Of a stretch of 64,000 bases of DNA, positions 12,302 through 23,905 are shown one piece after another. The DNA comes from Liolophura sinensis (taxonomy: Eukaryota; Mollusca; Polyplacophora; Chitonida; Chitonidae). Below the pieces are notes generated by a model. The model saw only the letters and a program-made list of their open reading frames with translations, was not told the origin of the DNA and ran no database searches. Position numbers and translations under genes: made by a program. Each line of letters starts with the position of its first letter. Position 1 is the stretch's first letter. The DNA is taken from contig NC_088298.1 of NCBI RefSeq assembly GCF_032854445.1, positions 14,805,504 through 14,869,503 of the forward strand. The letters run 5' to 3'.

Positions 12302-12569
12302 GGGGCCGCCGTTGCTAAGTTGGTTATCGCGCTAGCGCAGCGTAATGACCCAGGAACTCTCACCAATGCGGTCGCTGTGAGTTCAAGTCCAGCGCATGCT
12401 GGTTTCCTCTCCAGCCGTACCTGGGAGGGTCTGTCAACAGCTTGCAGATGGTCGTGGGTTTCACCCGGGCGCTGCCCAGTTTCCTCCCACCATAATGTTG
12501 GCCGCCGTCGTATAAGTGAAAGATTCTTGAGTACTGCGTAAAACACCAATCAAATAAATAAATAAAATC
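12302..12569 (+). mobile_element. SINE family A, full length
   Basis: The tRNA-like head has an A-box region (GCTAAGTTGGTTATCGCGC) and a perfect B box (GAGTTCAAGTCC). The conserved body and an AAATAAATA tail follow. Pol III-type organisation. Confidence 0.9.
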
Positions 12570-12970
12570 ACTTTCTACTGCATCTTTAAAACTGGTGCTA
12601 AGAATTGTTTTAGACAGATTACTTTCACATTCACGCACATATTTCCTCAAATTTCTTGGTGTTTTACTCATTGTAACTGATATTTAGTGAATAAGGCGTG
12701 AAGGTCTCAACCCAAGAATTCGCAACATAGGGTGACAGGTGTTCCAAACTTATGCTCATTAAGAATCAATAACAGTCGTTCTTTCTTGTGCCTTTGCCTG
12801 GCACCACTCTTATTTTCTGATAATGTTTATATGTGTTGCCTATCATGCCTGTAAGTTAAGGAAATTTGGAGAGAATTACACGTCTTATTAACTTCATCAT
12901 ACATGTGAGATTATTAATAGACTTTCCTGATAATGACAAATGGTTTTCTCTGTGAATTTCTTTACCTAAC

Positions 12971-13242
12971 GGGACCTCCGTGGCTCAGTTGGTTAGCGCG
13001 CTAACGCAGCGTAATGACCAAGAGTCCTCTCACCAATACGATCGATGTGAGTTCAAGTCCAGCTCATGCTGGCTTCCTCTCTGGCCGTAAGTGGGAAGGT
13101 CTACTAGCAACCTGCGGATGGTCGTGGGTTTCCCAAGGCTCTGTCCGGTTTCCTCCCACCATAATGCTGGCCGCCGTCGTATAAGTGAAATATCCTTTAG
13201 TACGGCGTAAAACACCAATCAAATAAATTAAATAAATAGATC
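12971..13242 (+). mobile_element. SINE family A, full length
   Basis: GGGACCTCCGTGGCTCAGTT start with A box, B box GAGTTCAAGTCC, body and AAATAAATTAAATAAATA tail. Among the best preserved copies. Confidence 0.92.
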
Positions 13243-13244
13243 TT

Positions 13245-16045
13245 TACCTAACTGTACGTGTTCAGATTACCTCTTAAACTACTGCTGCAGCACTAATTGT
13301 ATTGACCCTGCAGTGGTTAATTTTACCATAGTGATATATTACTGATACCCCATTGGCGAAAGGAGCCAATCGTCTACTATCACCTTGATCGTCCTGTAGG
13401 CATATTTCCAAAGAAGGAATCCGTTGCAAGAATAAAGCCGCGAGGAGATAATCCAGTAAGAGTGGAAATGGTTATGAATAGAACCTAAACATATAAGGCA
13501 TGAATAAGCAAGGCGACATATACAGAAGATATCAATTGCCCAGTGAAGGCTGAACGCAATTAATACTGTTCAAGTGAGAAGCGGAAATGATAACCCCACA
13601 ACATGTTCCGAGGAAGGCAAAATTCCAAATTTTAGTGAAATGTATCCAGCACAGGAGCTATGTTAATTAAGAGTAGAAATTGGATTTCTCGCTTAATTGT
13701 GTACCTGACACATCTCCTATTGTATTACCTGAATTTGTTTGCCGGGCGAAAGTGTTCATTAATATTGTATAAACAGTGAACCAGTTAATATTAGAACAGA
13801 GTAGAATAACAAAATCTGTTATGCAAATAAGAGTGGTCTGATGAAGTAGGATGTGTTGACATCAATGTACTGTACATACATTTGCACATTTTCGAACCAG
13901 TATCGTAAATATACTTATATACAATGACAATGTACCTGGTTCAGATGGTGTTGTATAGGGGCCTTCACCCATGGATGGCTCATCTTCTCGACAGTCCACT
14001 ACAAAATAAACATTTGGCACGTCATTTGCATTTGTTCAACTAAACTTGTTTTGTGTCCATTCATCAGCATTATAATGACAGACAGTTCATATGGAAAAGC
14101 ATCTGAACACTGATTGTAACAAAGATATTTAAATACATAGTATCAAAGACGTCCCTATGTGTCAGTTAGAGAGACACTAACTTGACCAGCCCAAAACACT
14201 GTGATTGATACCTAACTACACCACATGCTTATTTTATTCATTACTTCAGTATTATTTCATGCCATACTCGGAATTTTTTTTTTAATTATATGATGGCGGT
14301 CAGTTTTATGGGTGGATCAAACTGAAGTGTCTGGGTAAAGCACCCATTTTTGACAAAATGGGTGAACTTTTCCACATTTAAACTTTACAGCAAATCATGG
14401 GTATATCATAGGGATGGAAGACAAGTCCAGCGGTCTTCGGCGAAAAATTAAGAGACTGTACAAGCAGCCACACTAGCGATATCAACCACTTAATATTTTC
14501 GATAGGGCCACACAGACAGTAATGGACAGTATTATAGGATTATCTAAACTACCTTGTAGAGTGTCAATTCCCTAAAACACCCTCTCTATAGCAGTGTCTC
14601 CCAGTAAAGCTATTATCTGCAATTGAAACCATTAACTTTCCTTTGAGACACATTCAAAATATACTTTTAGGAGCTCTAAATTGTTTTTGTTTTAGCCTAA
14701 GACAGCTTAAATATATATATGCATTTTACTAACATGCATTTATCTATACTGAATTGTTCGATATGCCATAATCAACAGAAGAGTATTAAAAAAAAAATAC
14801 TACCATTTGATTGGCTGACGTGCATAGACCAGGGTTCGCCTCTTACCACGCCCCGTCTAAAATTTCCTATGATGGCTAAAATAGTGTAATTTTCCCCCAT
14901 GCCAACATAAAGAAAAATCCTGCAATTTCTATCAAATAGTGCTATATTAAATATTACTTTGAATAACACGGATACTATAAAATCTGCAGATGAGCCGTTT
15001 TCGTAATTATCAAAATCCGAGATTCTAAAGCCCCCAATATGGAATGCTGAACATCATGGCGGACTTTACAAACCACGACGAAGCGAGGTGAATCATTTCG
15101 GTCGGAAATAAATATCTAAATAGTTTCTAATTAAGGTTAGATCATAGGAGCTCCAGCAACATATACCTGTTTCATAAACTATGAGTTCTAAGCCAACAAT
15201 GAGTACATTTTTATACCAGAATTCTGTGACAATGGGTCACTGAGATTTGACTGTTGTTGTTGTAATCAATCGTCAACAACACATACCTTTATCAAAAATA
15301 ACCCCATGAAAGTCTTCTTATATTTCAATTTCGTTAACAATAAAATGTTAGACATGTTCGATAGTGGCGATTGTTTGTCTCGGGCTCGATCAGCCGATAC
15401 GAGTGTTCCTCTGAATATTCATGCAGTAATGTGTCATTATTTTAGAACTTAACAGCAGAAGTGCAAGTAAGCTGCAGACGACAGGTATTTATGAATATTT
15501 TCATGTTCGTTTCGTGATGTAGTTGTTGCTCTTATACAGATCATATATTGCATGTGAAATATTCAGTACAGTTATCACAATTACACTTCCAATGTAACAT
15601 CAGACGACCAGATTACTTTCAGGTAATATTACTCAATCTGATATGAATAAGAGATTATCCATAAGATTTCGTCACAACATGCATACCCTGAAGAAAATCA
15701 TCAGATAGCCCTCACTGACAGTGTAACAAGGCCTTTACTGTGTAAAACTTATAGTCTGACACTATTATAGTGACAACAGGGATTTATTTATTACAAATAT
15801 CGGAGTTTGTGTGATACCTTAAATTCTGTAACAGAATTGCCTCTCTACGCTTAACCTGACTGGACAGGTCGCTCCACTTTAAAAATTTCTTCCAGGGTCC
15901 TTTCAACTTTGGACACACTGTTCTCTCAGTGAAGCAATAATATTGCACAATGCATTCTAAATAGAAACATAATATCCAGATTTGATTGTACTTGTCACCA
16001 AAACTAGTTAAAGAAAATGACAAATTGAAATAGTATTCACAAATG
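13245..16045. other. No gene seen
   Basis: No open frame with recognisable domains and no clear exon. A strongly diverged SINE-like stretch may lie at 14225-14340 (GATGGCGGTCAGTTTTATGGGTGG). Confidence 0.5.
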
Positions 16046-16048
16046 TTC

Positions 16049-16165
16049 ATTTATTTATTTATTTGATTGCTGTTTTACGCTGTACTCGAGAATATTTCAC
16101 GGCAACCAGCATTGTGGTGGGAGGAAGCCAGGCAGAGCCTGGAGGAAACCCACGACCATCCAGTA
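16049..16165 (-). mobile_element. SINE family A, partial
   Basis: Tail, GATTGCTGTTTTACGC and body to CCCACGACCATCC; a short internal deletion removes the ACTTATACGACGG block. Confidence 0.8.
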
Positions 16166-16439
16166 TAATGGGGCTGAGTGGAGTGTCCTGTCTGCTATCT
16201 TCGACATGACATTTCAGTGGAGGCAGCACAATGGCGGCATGGACTCGCTTCGCCGAAGAAGATACAGTACAGTACACTCCATGACTGTTCGTTTAGTATG
16301 CACTCATGCATACATTAACACGAATGGGCACTTGTTAAACGCACGACAACAGGACCTTAACGTCATTTTCCTTTCCCAGCTCGTCATGACAACGGCACAT
16401 TAAAGACAGTGCGACGTTACAGTAGAAACTGATACACTG

Positions 16440-16560
16440 CAAAGGTGTAGGCGTTACGCTACAATCCATTTTTGACGTAACATACCTTGAGGTTCTGCTT
16501 CACACTAGCGCCACTGCACGGGATTAAAAATATATGCCCCCTCCCTACTCTGGTGAGTCT
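16440..16560 (-). repeat. Interspersed repeat related to 9050-9115
   Basis: CTTGAGGTTCTGCTTCACACTAGCGCCAC here matches the reverse complement of the segment around 9060-9110 (GTGGCGGTAGTGTGAAGCAGGACCTTGAG). It is an element end or a shared unit of unknown type. Confidence 0.55.
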
Positions 16561-16899
16561 AACCCGAGGTCTCCCGACTAAGTTAGATCCGAATCACAGA
16601 TTGATTCCACGGGAATCTACTTTTTGGTTTTGTACAGGCAATGGTCAAAAAACGCTTTAACAAGTGCCAGAGAATGTCTGCAGTGATACAAGCAAATTGC
16701 TAAAATTAGTATTAATAGAGTACAGGAAGATTGTCAGATGCAATAAACATCATGAAAGTGCGTTACCTAAGTTAGGGGTTACTTGAACTATTCATGTAAA
16801 TGCTTAAATAGTAACAAATTAAAGCTACAAATGTTGATAGGCGTGTAGGCAGGTAGACGTGTTCGTAAATCAAGTTGTCCTGGGGTTGATCGCGGGTTT

Positions 16900-17049
16900 C
16901 CCCCGGGTGTTTGGGAGGTCTAGCAGCAACCTGAGGATGGTCGTGGGTTTCTCCCAGGGTCTGTTTGTTTTACTCCCATCATAATGCTGGTCGCCGTCGT
17001 ATAAGTTAAATATCCTTGAGTACGGCTTAAAACATCGATCAAATAAATG
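16900..17049 (+). mobile_element. SINE family A, partial
   Basis: Body from GGGAGGTCTAGCAGCAACCTG to GGCTTAAAACATCGATCAAATAAAT; head missing. Confidence 0.8.
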
Positions 17050-17313
17050 CTGTAATTCTTCAAACGTTTTGGCAAATTTGCAAGGTGTTAATTCAAGCAT
17101 ATCATGAAGGCATATATTATTCTGCGTAGACAGGCAAAATTTCACTTTTTGTGAAGCCCTGAAATTGGCCAATCCAACCAATTGGCTTTGTCTCTAAACT
17201 GAACTTTAATCTTTAAACATTGCACTGCAAGTTACTCTTTCGTGAGCAAAAATGTTGTGGAAATTGGGTAAATGACTCAAACTGTCCGTTCAACACGACC
17301 TTCAAGTGTGTAT

Positions 17314-17407
17314 CTCCCGGGTTTCCTGCCGCCATAATGTTGGCTGGTTCGTATAAATAAAATATTCTTGAGTATGGCGTAAATGACCAATGAAATAAAT
17401 ACATAAA
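17314..17407 (+). mobile_element. SINE family A, 3' fragment
   Basis: CCCGGGTTTCCTGCCGCCATAATGTTGG to GAGTATGGCGTAAATGACC and AAATAAATACATAAA tail. Confidence 0.75.
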
Positions 17408-17991
17408 GGCATTAAGGTCACGAAAAGTGGACAAACTGTGACATTTCCTGTCAGTTATCGATAGCGTCAACTCCTACGCAGATTCACACTCACTGTACAC
17501 TTCACTTAGGTAACATAAAATAAACATGTTTACATCGCAAAAACATTATCTGAGCTAATTCAGAGAAATACATATCACCATGGATCCTCAAAACCACGTA
17601 ACAACGCAAGTTCTGAGCTGCCGTGACTTCCGAAACACGCGATGTCGTTTCCATGGCACCTTCGTGACACAACGAGGAAGTCGCAAAGGGCAACAACTCC
17701 CTATCTGTATTAACTACAGTAACACAAATCATCTCATGTTGAAGGGAAACTTTGCAATTAATATAAAAACTACATAGCCATAACAGATCGGCATGTATAC
17801 GTAATAACAAAATACAAACTAAAGCTGGTTGCATTGCCCTTAAATTATATCAATGCACAAGTAGTGCTGATATAGGGAATATGATCATTTTTGATTGGAT
17901 GATGTCATTATGAAAATGGATTTTACGTAACAGTATTATGATTATTGGGGTTTACACTTCCGGGTTATAGCAAATTGTCTCGGCTGAAAAT

Positions 17992-18092
17992 TGTCTGAGA
18001 CCACCCCGGGTTTCGAACCAGTGAACCCAGAGTCAGACACCTAATCCCCAGCAATACATGTCAACTGCCTGGATCACTCGACCATCCTGCCT
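17992..18092 (-). mobile_element. tRNA-like SINE head, Ser/Leu-like
   Basis: On the minus strand GGATGGTCGAGTGATCCAGG resembles an A box and CTGGTTCGAAACCCGG is a perfect B box, separated by a long variable region as in class II tRNAs. The acceptor stem does not pair well, so this is a tRNA-derived repeat and not a tRNA gene. Confidence 0.5.
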
Positions 18093-18105
18093 CCCTCACA
18101 AATAG

Positions 18106-18375
18106 GATTTATTTATTTATTTGATTGGTGTTTTACGCCGCACTCAACAATATTTCACTTAAATGACGTCGGCCAGCATTATGGTGGGTGGAAACAAGGC
18201 GGAGCCCGGGAAAAAAAAACCACGACCATTCACAGGTTGCGGAAAGACTTTCCTATATATAGTCGGAGAGGAAGCCAGCATGAGCTGGACTTGAACGAAC
18301 AGCAACCGCATTGGGAAGAGGTTCCCGAGTCCTTACGCCGCGCTGGCACACTAACCCCTTACCCGCGGAGGCCTC
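18106..18375 (-). mobile_element. SINE family A, full length, diverged
   Basis: Tail TTTATTTATTTATTTGATTGG through to the head at ACCCGCGGAGGCCTC. Several small insertions and a decayed B box. Confidence 0.85.
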
Positions 18376-19264
18376 ATTAAGTCAGTTAATGGGCGAACAG
18401 AGAGGTGGGAAGGGAGTAGGAACAAATTTCGCCTGTGTAAATCTGGCCTATGCCTTGTAGTGTGTAGTTCATTCTCGGAAATACAGAGACTTTTCGTGGA
18501 TACTAGTAACACTCAAGAGAAGAGTGGTCAGTCCAGCTTGGACCCTAGTCGCCACTGCGTAGGCAAAGGTTCCGATTTAACAGAATAACACGCAAAAATT
18601 TTCTCAAATCTTTTTTCTTTTGTATAAACAAGAAAGCAAGTAAATTGCAACATAAAACAAGCGTATTAAGCGTATGAGTTACAAAAAGGCAGAGATGTAG
18701 AAAACATGAAGAAATCAGTGCGAATGTAATTGTATAAAATAACTGTAACTGAAGACAAACAGTGACATGCATTTTGTGGCTTACATCAAAGTTAAGGTCA
18801 ACTCTCCAAAACATCCATGCAACAATGAATACCTGTGTACACTATGACACTCAAGCTTAATTATCATACAAGATAACATATTCGACAATGAATAATAATC
18901 AATTACATGAAACTATTCACTTTTTGTATTAAACAGCTGACACACTCCTGGGATCAAGAGACAGAGGGATATGAAACCCCGCTGTCAGAGCCCACGGTGT
19001 TAGACTCGCTAATGTTTTAGCCCGGGCACTGGCGCAACAAAGTCTGGGAAGCGCATAACAAGCCTAGACATGTTTACACTGCTTGGGGAACTTCGTCAGG
19101 AACTACGGGGACAGAGCCGATGTCATAACCGACAGACTTGATGAACATAGTGTTGCCATAATGCCTGCTAGGTTATGGTCAAATAGCTCGCCGCTGTTCG
19201 CTTCTTCACCTACATGGAAAAGTACCCCGACACCAACAGATAATTGTGTGAAACCATACGCTAT

Positions 19265-20222
19265 AAGAGATCCCACAAAGATACACACCGGTGAGAACAA
19301 ATTGTACAAGATATACAATGGTAAAAAAATTTTACATGATACACAATGGTGAGAACAAGTTGTGAAAGATATACAATGATAAAACTTGTCCATGACACAC
19401 ACTGGTGAGAACAAATTGTACAAGATATACAATGGTAAAAAAATTTTACATGATACACATTGGTGAGAACAAGCTGTACAAGGTATACAATTATGAAAAG
19501 AAATTGTACATGGTACACACTGGTGAGAACAAATTGTACAAGATATACAATGGTAAAAATTGTACATGATACACACCGATGAGAACAAATTGTACAAGAT
19601 ATACAATAGTAAAAATTGTACATGATACACACCGATGAGAACAAATTGTACAAGATATACAATAGTAAAAATTGTACATGATACACACCGATGAGAGCAA
19701 ATTGTACAAGATATACAATGGTAAATATTGTACATAAGACACACAGGTGAGAACAAATTGTACAAGATATACAATGGCAAAAATTGTACATGATACACAC
19801 CAGTGAGAACAAATTGTACAAGATATACAATGGTAAAAATTGTACATAATACACACCGGTGAAAGCAAATTGTATAAGATATACAATGGTAAAAATTGTA
19901 CATGATACACACCGGTAAGAACAAATTGTACAAGATATACAATGGTAAAACTGTACATGATACACACAGGTGAGAACAAGTTGTGAAAGATATACAATGG
20001 CAAAAAAATGATACACTGGCGAGAACAAATTGTACAAGATATACTATGGTAAAAATTGTACATGATACACACCGGTAAGAACAAATTGTACAAGATATAC
20101 AATGGTAAAACTGTACATGATACACACAGGTGAGAACAAGTTGTGAAAGATATACAATGATAAAAATTGTACATGATACACACCGATGAGAACAAATTGT
20201 ATAAGATATACAATGATGCATC
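19265..20222 (-). repeat. Minisatellite, 56-bp unit built from two ~28-bp halves, about 17 copies
   Basis: Plus-strand unit: ACAAATTGTACAAGATATAC AATGGTAAAA, then ATTGTACATGATACACACCG GTGAGA. The two halves both start AAATTGTACA(A/T)GATA(T/C)AC, so the 56-mer is a dimer of an older 28-mer. A few units are shortened. Because the unit has no stop on the minus strand and 56 is not a multiple of 3, long frames (374, 258 and 249 codons) run through the array in all three frames. They end in unique DNA at about 19103 and start at the array border. These are repeat artefacts unless transcription is shown. Confidence 0.92.
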
Positions 20223-20534
20223 TCCACTTGTGTAGTGCATGTCCAGTATTAAATGGCCGAATGTTTAAAAAGTCAGCTCGAGTCCAATGTAGATTTCAGT
20301 CAGGAGGCTCGTGATATGAAGTGCCTACTCACTGTTCATTGTAAGATGTACTTGTAGTCTTAACTCTTCACTTTTTAAAAACTAGCACTTATTTCACTTG
20401 GAGTTATAACTTGCCAGTTTCAAAGCTCCACATAATTTTACAGAATGTAACATTAAAATTTATCTAAGCTATAGGGCATGGGTTGTACTTCCAACCTATA
20501 CCTCTAGAAATCTTTATTGCTAAATACATCTACG

Positions 20535-20738
20535 GCAGCGCTGGTCCCTCCCAGCAATGCGGTTCCTGTGAGTTCAAGTTCAGCTCATGCTGGCTTCCTC
20601 GCCGGTCGTAAGTGGGAAAGTCTGCTACCAACCTGCGGATGGTCGTGGGTTTTCCTCCCACCATCATGCTGGCCGCCGTCGTATAAGTGAAATATTTTTG
20701 AGTACGGCGTAAACACCAATCAAAGAAATCAATAAATA
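20535..20738 (+). mobile_element. SINE family A, 5' truncated
   Basis: Starts before the B box (GAGTTCAAGTTC), with full body and tail CAAAGAAATCAATAAATA. Confidence 0.87.
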
Positions 20739-21193
20739 CAATCTTCGTGTTCTGTAAATTATATGTTCTATAGCTAAGGGTTATTTTGATGTGTTAGTTG
20801 TTGTAGACAGTGCAATAGGGTGGACTCGATTTAAAGAATAGTAACAGGTATTTCAGGATGTGTAGGGGGTGTTATCAAAACGCATTATTACAGCCACACA
20901 ACAACAACATGCACAGCAACACGCGTGTTGTTCTGTAAGTGCATTTAGAATTCAGGAAAAGCCCTTTTATTACGTATGTATCTGAGAGGTCCTCTTGATT
21001 TGCTATCACTTACCTGACAATGTATCTAACAATGTTCTTTGTGTAAAACACCACTTTGAGGACCGGTGTTTTAGGACCCACTTCGAAGAATCCGATGTAA
21101 AACATGTAGAAGAGAGTGAACACTCATAAAACGACGACGTCTTCAAATCTAAATTCAATAGTGTGGAGAATTGGTTGGAAACGACGCCAGTCG

Positions 21194-21730
21194 GAGAGTA
21201 ATTAGCTTTACAATGGCTACACCAACAAGCGGTTAGAACAAACTCCACGTAGTAACACAGCATGTACTATACTACCTTTGCGAATAGACTACATGGCGTT
21301 AATTTCCTAACATCCATCTCGCCAATCCACACAAAAAGATAAAATAAATTTTTTAAGGTTGCATCATACTAAAACATGTAAACAATTTATGGCAGTGTCA
21401 GTAAGAGGGTTTACAGTTAAGTCGATAGTAGTTTAGGTCACTGGTATCTTAATAATCTCTCCCAGGTTGAACTCCGCCCAATAACCAACATGCCATTGCT
21501 TTTTGAATAATTATGACATCACCCGAGGCAATGAGTTCTTGTCGTCGGAACAGAGCTTATGGACTTTAACATTATGAATTAGAAAAGGTCTACTAAATTC
21601 GTTTTCCTCGCAAAAATACAGATTTCGGACATATATATGTGTAGAGCTTGTATAGTTACGTGTCACTGACTAAAGGCAATTTTGATGGCGAGTATGACTG
21701 ATTTTACAGACAGCTGAATATGTGCGACTC
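21194..21730 (+). repeat. Copy of the 62-kb foldback element lacking the left arm
   Basis: CACCAACAAGCGGTTAGAACAAACTCC, CTAAAACATGTAAACAATTT, TGAACTCCGCCCAATA, AGGCAATGAGTTCTTG and ACTAAAGGCAATTTTG follow one another as they do at 62165-62712, in the same orientation. It corresponds to the spacer plus right arm. It lies immediately 3' of the minus-strand TLR. Confidence 0.8.
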
Positions 21731-22081
21731 GTTTACAAAAATAGGCTGTAATTACAAATTCGTAGTAAAATGAATTACCGCGAATGAACTCATTACATCA
21801 TGAATGATACCGAACCCTAGGCCAACGTCTAACGATCAAATGGTAAATACCAAACAATACATCAACTCACTGCAGAAGTATGACAAGTATGGAACCCTAA
21901 TTAAAGGATTTCCGGCTGACATCGTATATACAGACACCCATACACTTCATGTCATGAAGGATTACGGTCAACTGTCAAACGATAAATCAAGTTAATACAA
22001 CTTTAAAAGTGTAAAAAAAAAGCCATTACGGTACAGGAATCAGATTATAAGCAATCGCTCAAATTGGCTGTGACGTATTAC

Positions 22082-23905
22082 CTAATGTAAAGCGTTTGTA
22101 AGATTTCTCCAGAAAATGACCTGTTCCTCCAGATCAGCGCTCCACTTCAGGAAGGTGATCTTGTGCCACAGGTTTCTCAGCGCCTTCGGCATGTGACGAA
22201 CTGGAATGTCCTCCATCAGTACACACAATATAATGTCGTCCCTGCCGTCGCTCAGACATTTCATGCCGGCGTACTCGATTTCTAGTGGCCCGTAGGTCGA
22301 TTCCAGAAAATGTTGGCTGATAATCAGGAGAATTTTGCGACTTTCTCTCATTTTGTCAACGATATTTTCGTGGATCGGTTTCCCCGGTGTAAAATCTCTG
22401 TCGTGGATGCAGAGTTTGAAAGTATTCTCACGTAACTCGAGATTGGGACGTAGCTGTTGGGAAACCCATTCCCTATCTTCAGCTGTGTAAGCCACAAAAG
22501 CATCGAAGACATACTCCTGCTCAGCAAACATGTCTTTCGGAGGCTGAAGTCGTGTATACAGCCAGTACCTGAGATTTAGACGGTAGCGATATATAATAAC
22601 AAGCAACAATATCAAGATGGAAATAGTCGCAGTTGCAACCACTGATATTATTATATATGTTGAGCTCACACAGCTGACCTCAAAATTCCTAAGGCGTTTG
22701 CTGAATTCAAGAATCGCCTTCCGGGATCCATTAGACAGGAGGCATGTGTAATTTTCTGGGTTATCCAAGTTATCTTTTCTGTTTTCTATCCAGCGGATGA
22801 ACAAGACGGTGTCACAAGTACACTGTAAAGGGTTTCCATCCATGATCAGCAAAAAAGGTTTCTCTTTGCTAGCTCTGACGATCCAACGATCAATCAATGC
22901 AGTTTCGTCTGTCTGAAGATAAGTAAAGGCATTACTGGATATGTCCAACCGCTGTAACCCGGCTAAATGTGAAATGGCACTGGGCAGTCGCTGTAAACTG
23001 TTTCTTGCCAGATTTATTTTCAGAAGTCGTTTGTTGTTTTGAAAAAGTTGGGGATGTAATTCAAATATTTTGTTTCCTGACAAGTCGATGTTCTCCAAGA
23101 CATCAAGAAGTTCGAAGGATGTTAAGGACGAATTGGAAACGTCTAGTTCTAATGAGTTGGATAGCGAAAGTATTTTAAGATTTCTGAGATTCTGGAAATA
23201 CTCCTTCTTTATGTAGGAACATCTTATTCCTGAAATATCCACCTCCGTTAAATTATCAACACCCCTTATCATTGACCGTACACATTTATCGAGATTGTTG
23301 TATGCAAAGCTTAAAGACCTAAGGTTACCTCCATTATGAACTCTTACGATGACTCTCAAATCTGTCCAAGTACTGACTGCACTCAAATCGACTTTTTCTA
23401 ATGAAGATGGTATAAATAGGTTGTATGGCCTAAGGCCCACTGATTCCTGGAGGTTTGGTCTGGGATGAGAGTACTGCACATAGTGACCTCCAACTTCTGG
23501 AATGCCAAACCCATGGCTTACGTCAGCTGACTTTAAGACCTTTAAGGCCAACACAACTTTAAATAAATCTTCTGGAACGCACCGTAAAGAATGGTAAGAC
23601 ATGTTGAAATGTTGCAAACACTTGCTTAATTCAAAAACTTCAGGAACGTTGGTAAAGGAATTATAAATGTAGTTTTCAGATAAATCTAACGATTTGATAC
23701 ACGTATTTAGTAGGATAACCAAACTAGCAGAGTGTACCACGAACTGGGCATCTTTCTTACAGGTGACGTTATTTAGACGAGCTAATCTGATTTCTTTCAT
23801 CTCACGTTTCTCACTTTTCTTTTGAAAAGGATGCAGCGAATTGATGGCCTGATTCAGCCCTATATCCATATTATCTGAAAGATCAAGTGTGTCTAACGAA
23901 GTCAA
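22082..23905 (-). CDS. TLR C-terminal segment: LRRs, LRR-CT, TM, TIR
   Basis: 607 residues open without any stop. There are LRRs with regular LxxLxLSxN spacing, then the C-terminal LRR cap, a single TM helix followed by basic residues, and a full TIR domain. There is no ATG at the junction with the upstream frame (the first codon is TTG), so this is the continuation of the upstream frame and not an independent gene. Confidence 0.9.
   Translation of the reverse strand: MTSLDTLDLSDNMDIGLNQAINSLHPFQKKSEKREMKEIRLARLNNVTCKKDAQFVVHSASLVILLNTCIKSLDLSENYIYNSFTNVPEVFELSKCLQHFNMSYHSLRCVPEDLFKVVLALKVLKSADVSHGFGIPEVGGHYVQYSHPRPNLQESVGLRPYNLFIPSSLEKVDLSAVSTWTDLRVIVRVHNGGNLRSLSFAYNNLDKCVRSMIRGVDNLTEVDISGIRCSYIKKEYFQNLRNLKILSLSNSLELDVSNSSLTSFELLDVLENIDLSGNKIFELHPQLFQNNKRLLKINLARNSLQRLPSAISHLAGLQRLDISSNAFTYLQTDETALIDRWIVRASKEKPFLLIMDGNPLQCTCDTVLFIRWIENRKDNLDNPENYTCLLSNGSRKAILEFSKRLRNFEVSCVSSTYIIISVVATATISILILLLVIIYRYRLNLRYWLYTRLQPPKDMFAEQEYVFDAFVAYTAEDREWVSQQLRPNLELRENTFKLCIHDRDFTPGKPIHENIVDKMRESRKILLIISQHFLESTYGPLEIEYAGMKCLSDGRDDIILCVLMEDIPVRHMPKALRNLWHKITFLKWSADLEEQVIFWRNLTNALH

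Noticed and set aside
12277-13218. Frequent short frames reading FYAVLKNISLIRRRPALWW and related peptides
   Set aside because: They are translations of SINE family A and recur at every copy in the window (e.g. 34.7, 38.6 and 56.4 kb).
17992-18092. A class II (Ser/Leu) tRNA gene
   Set aside because: The B box is perfect but the acceptor stem does not pair, so it is treated as a tRNA-derived repeat.
19103-20227. A 374-codon frame and two other long frames on the minus strand as a repeat-rich membrane protein
   Set aside because: They follow the 56-bp minisatellite in three different frames at once, end arbitrarily in unique DNA, and the apparent hydrophobicity comes from the repeat sequence.
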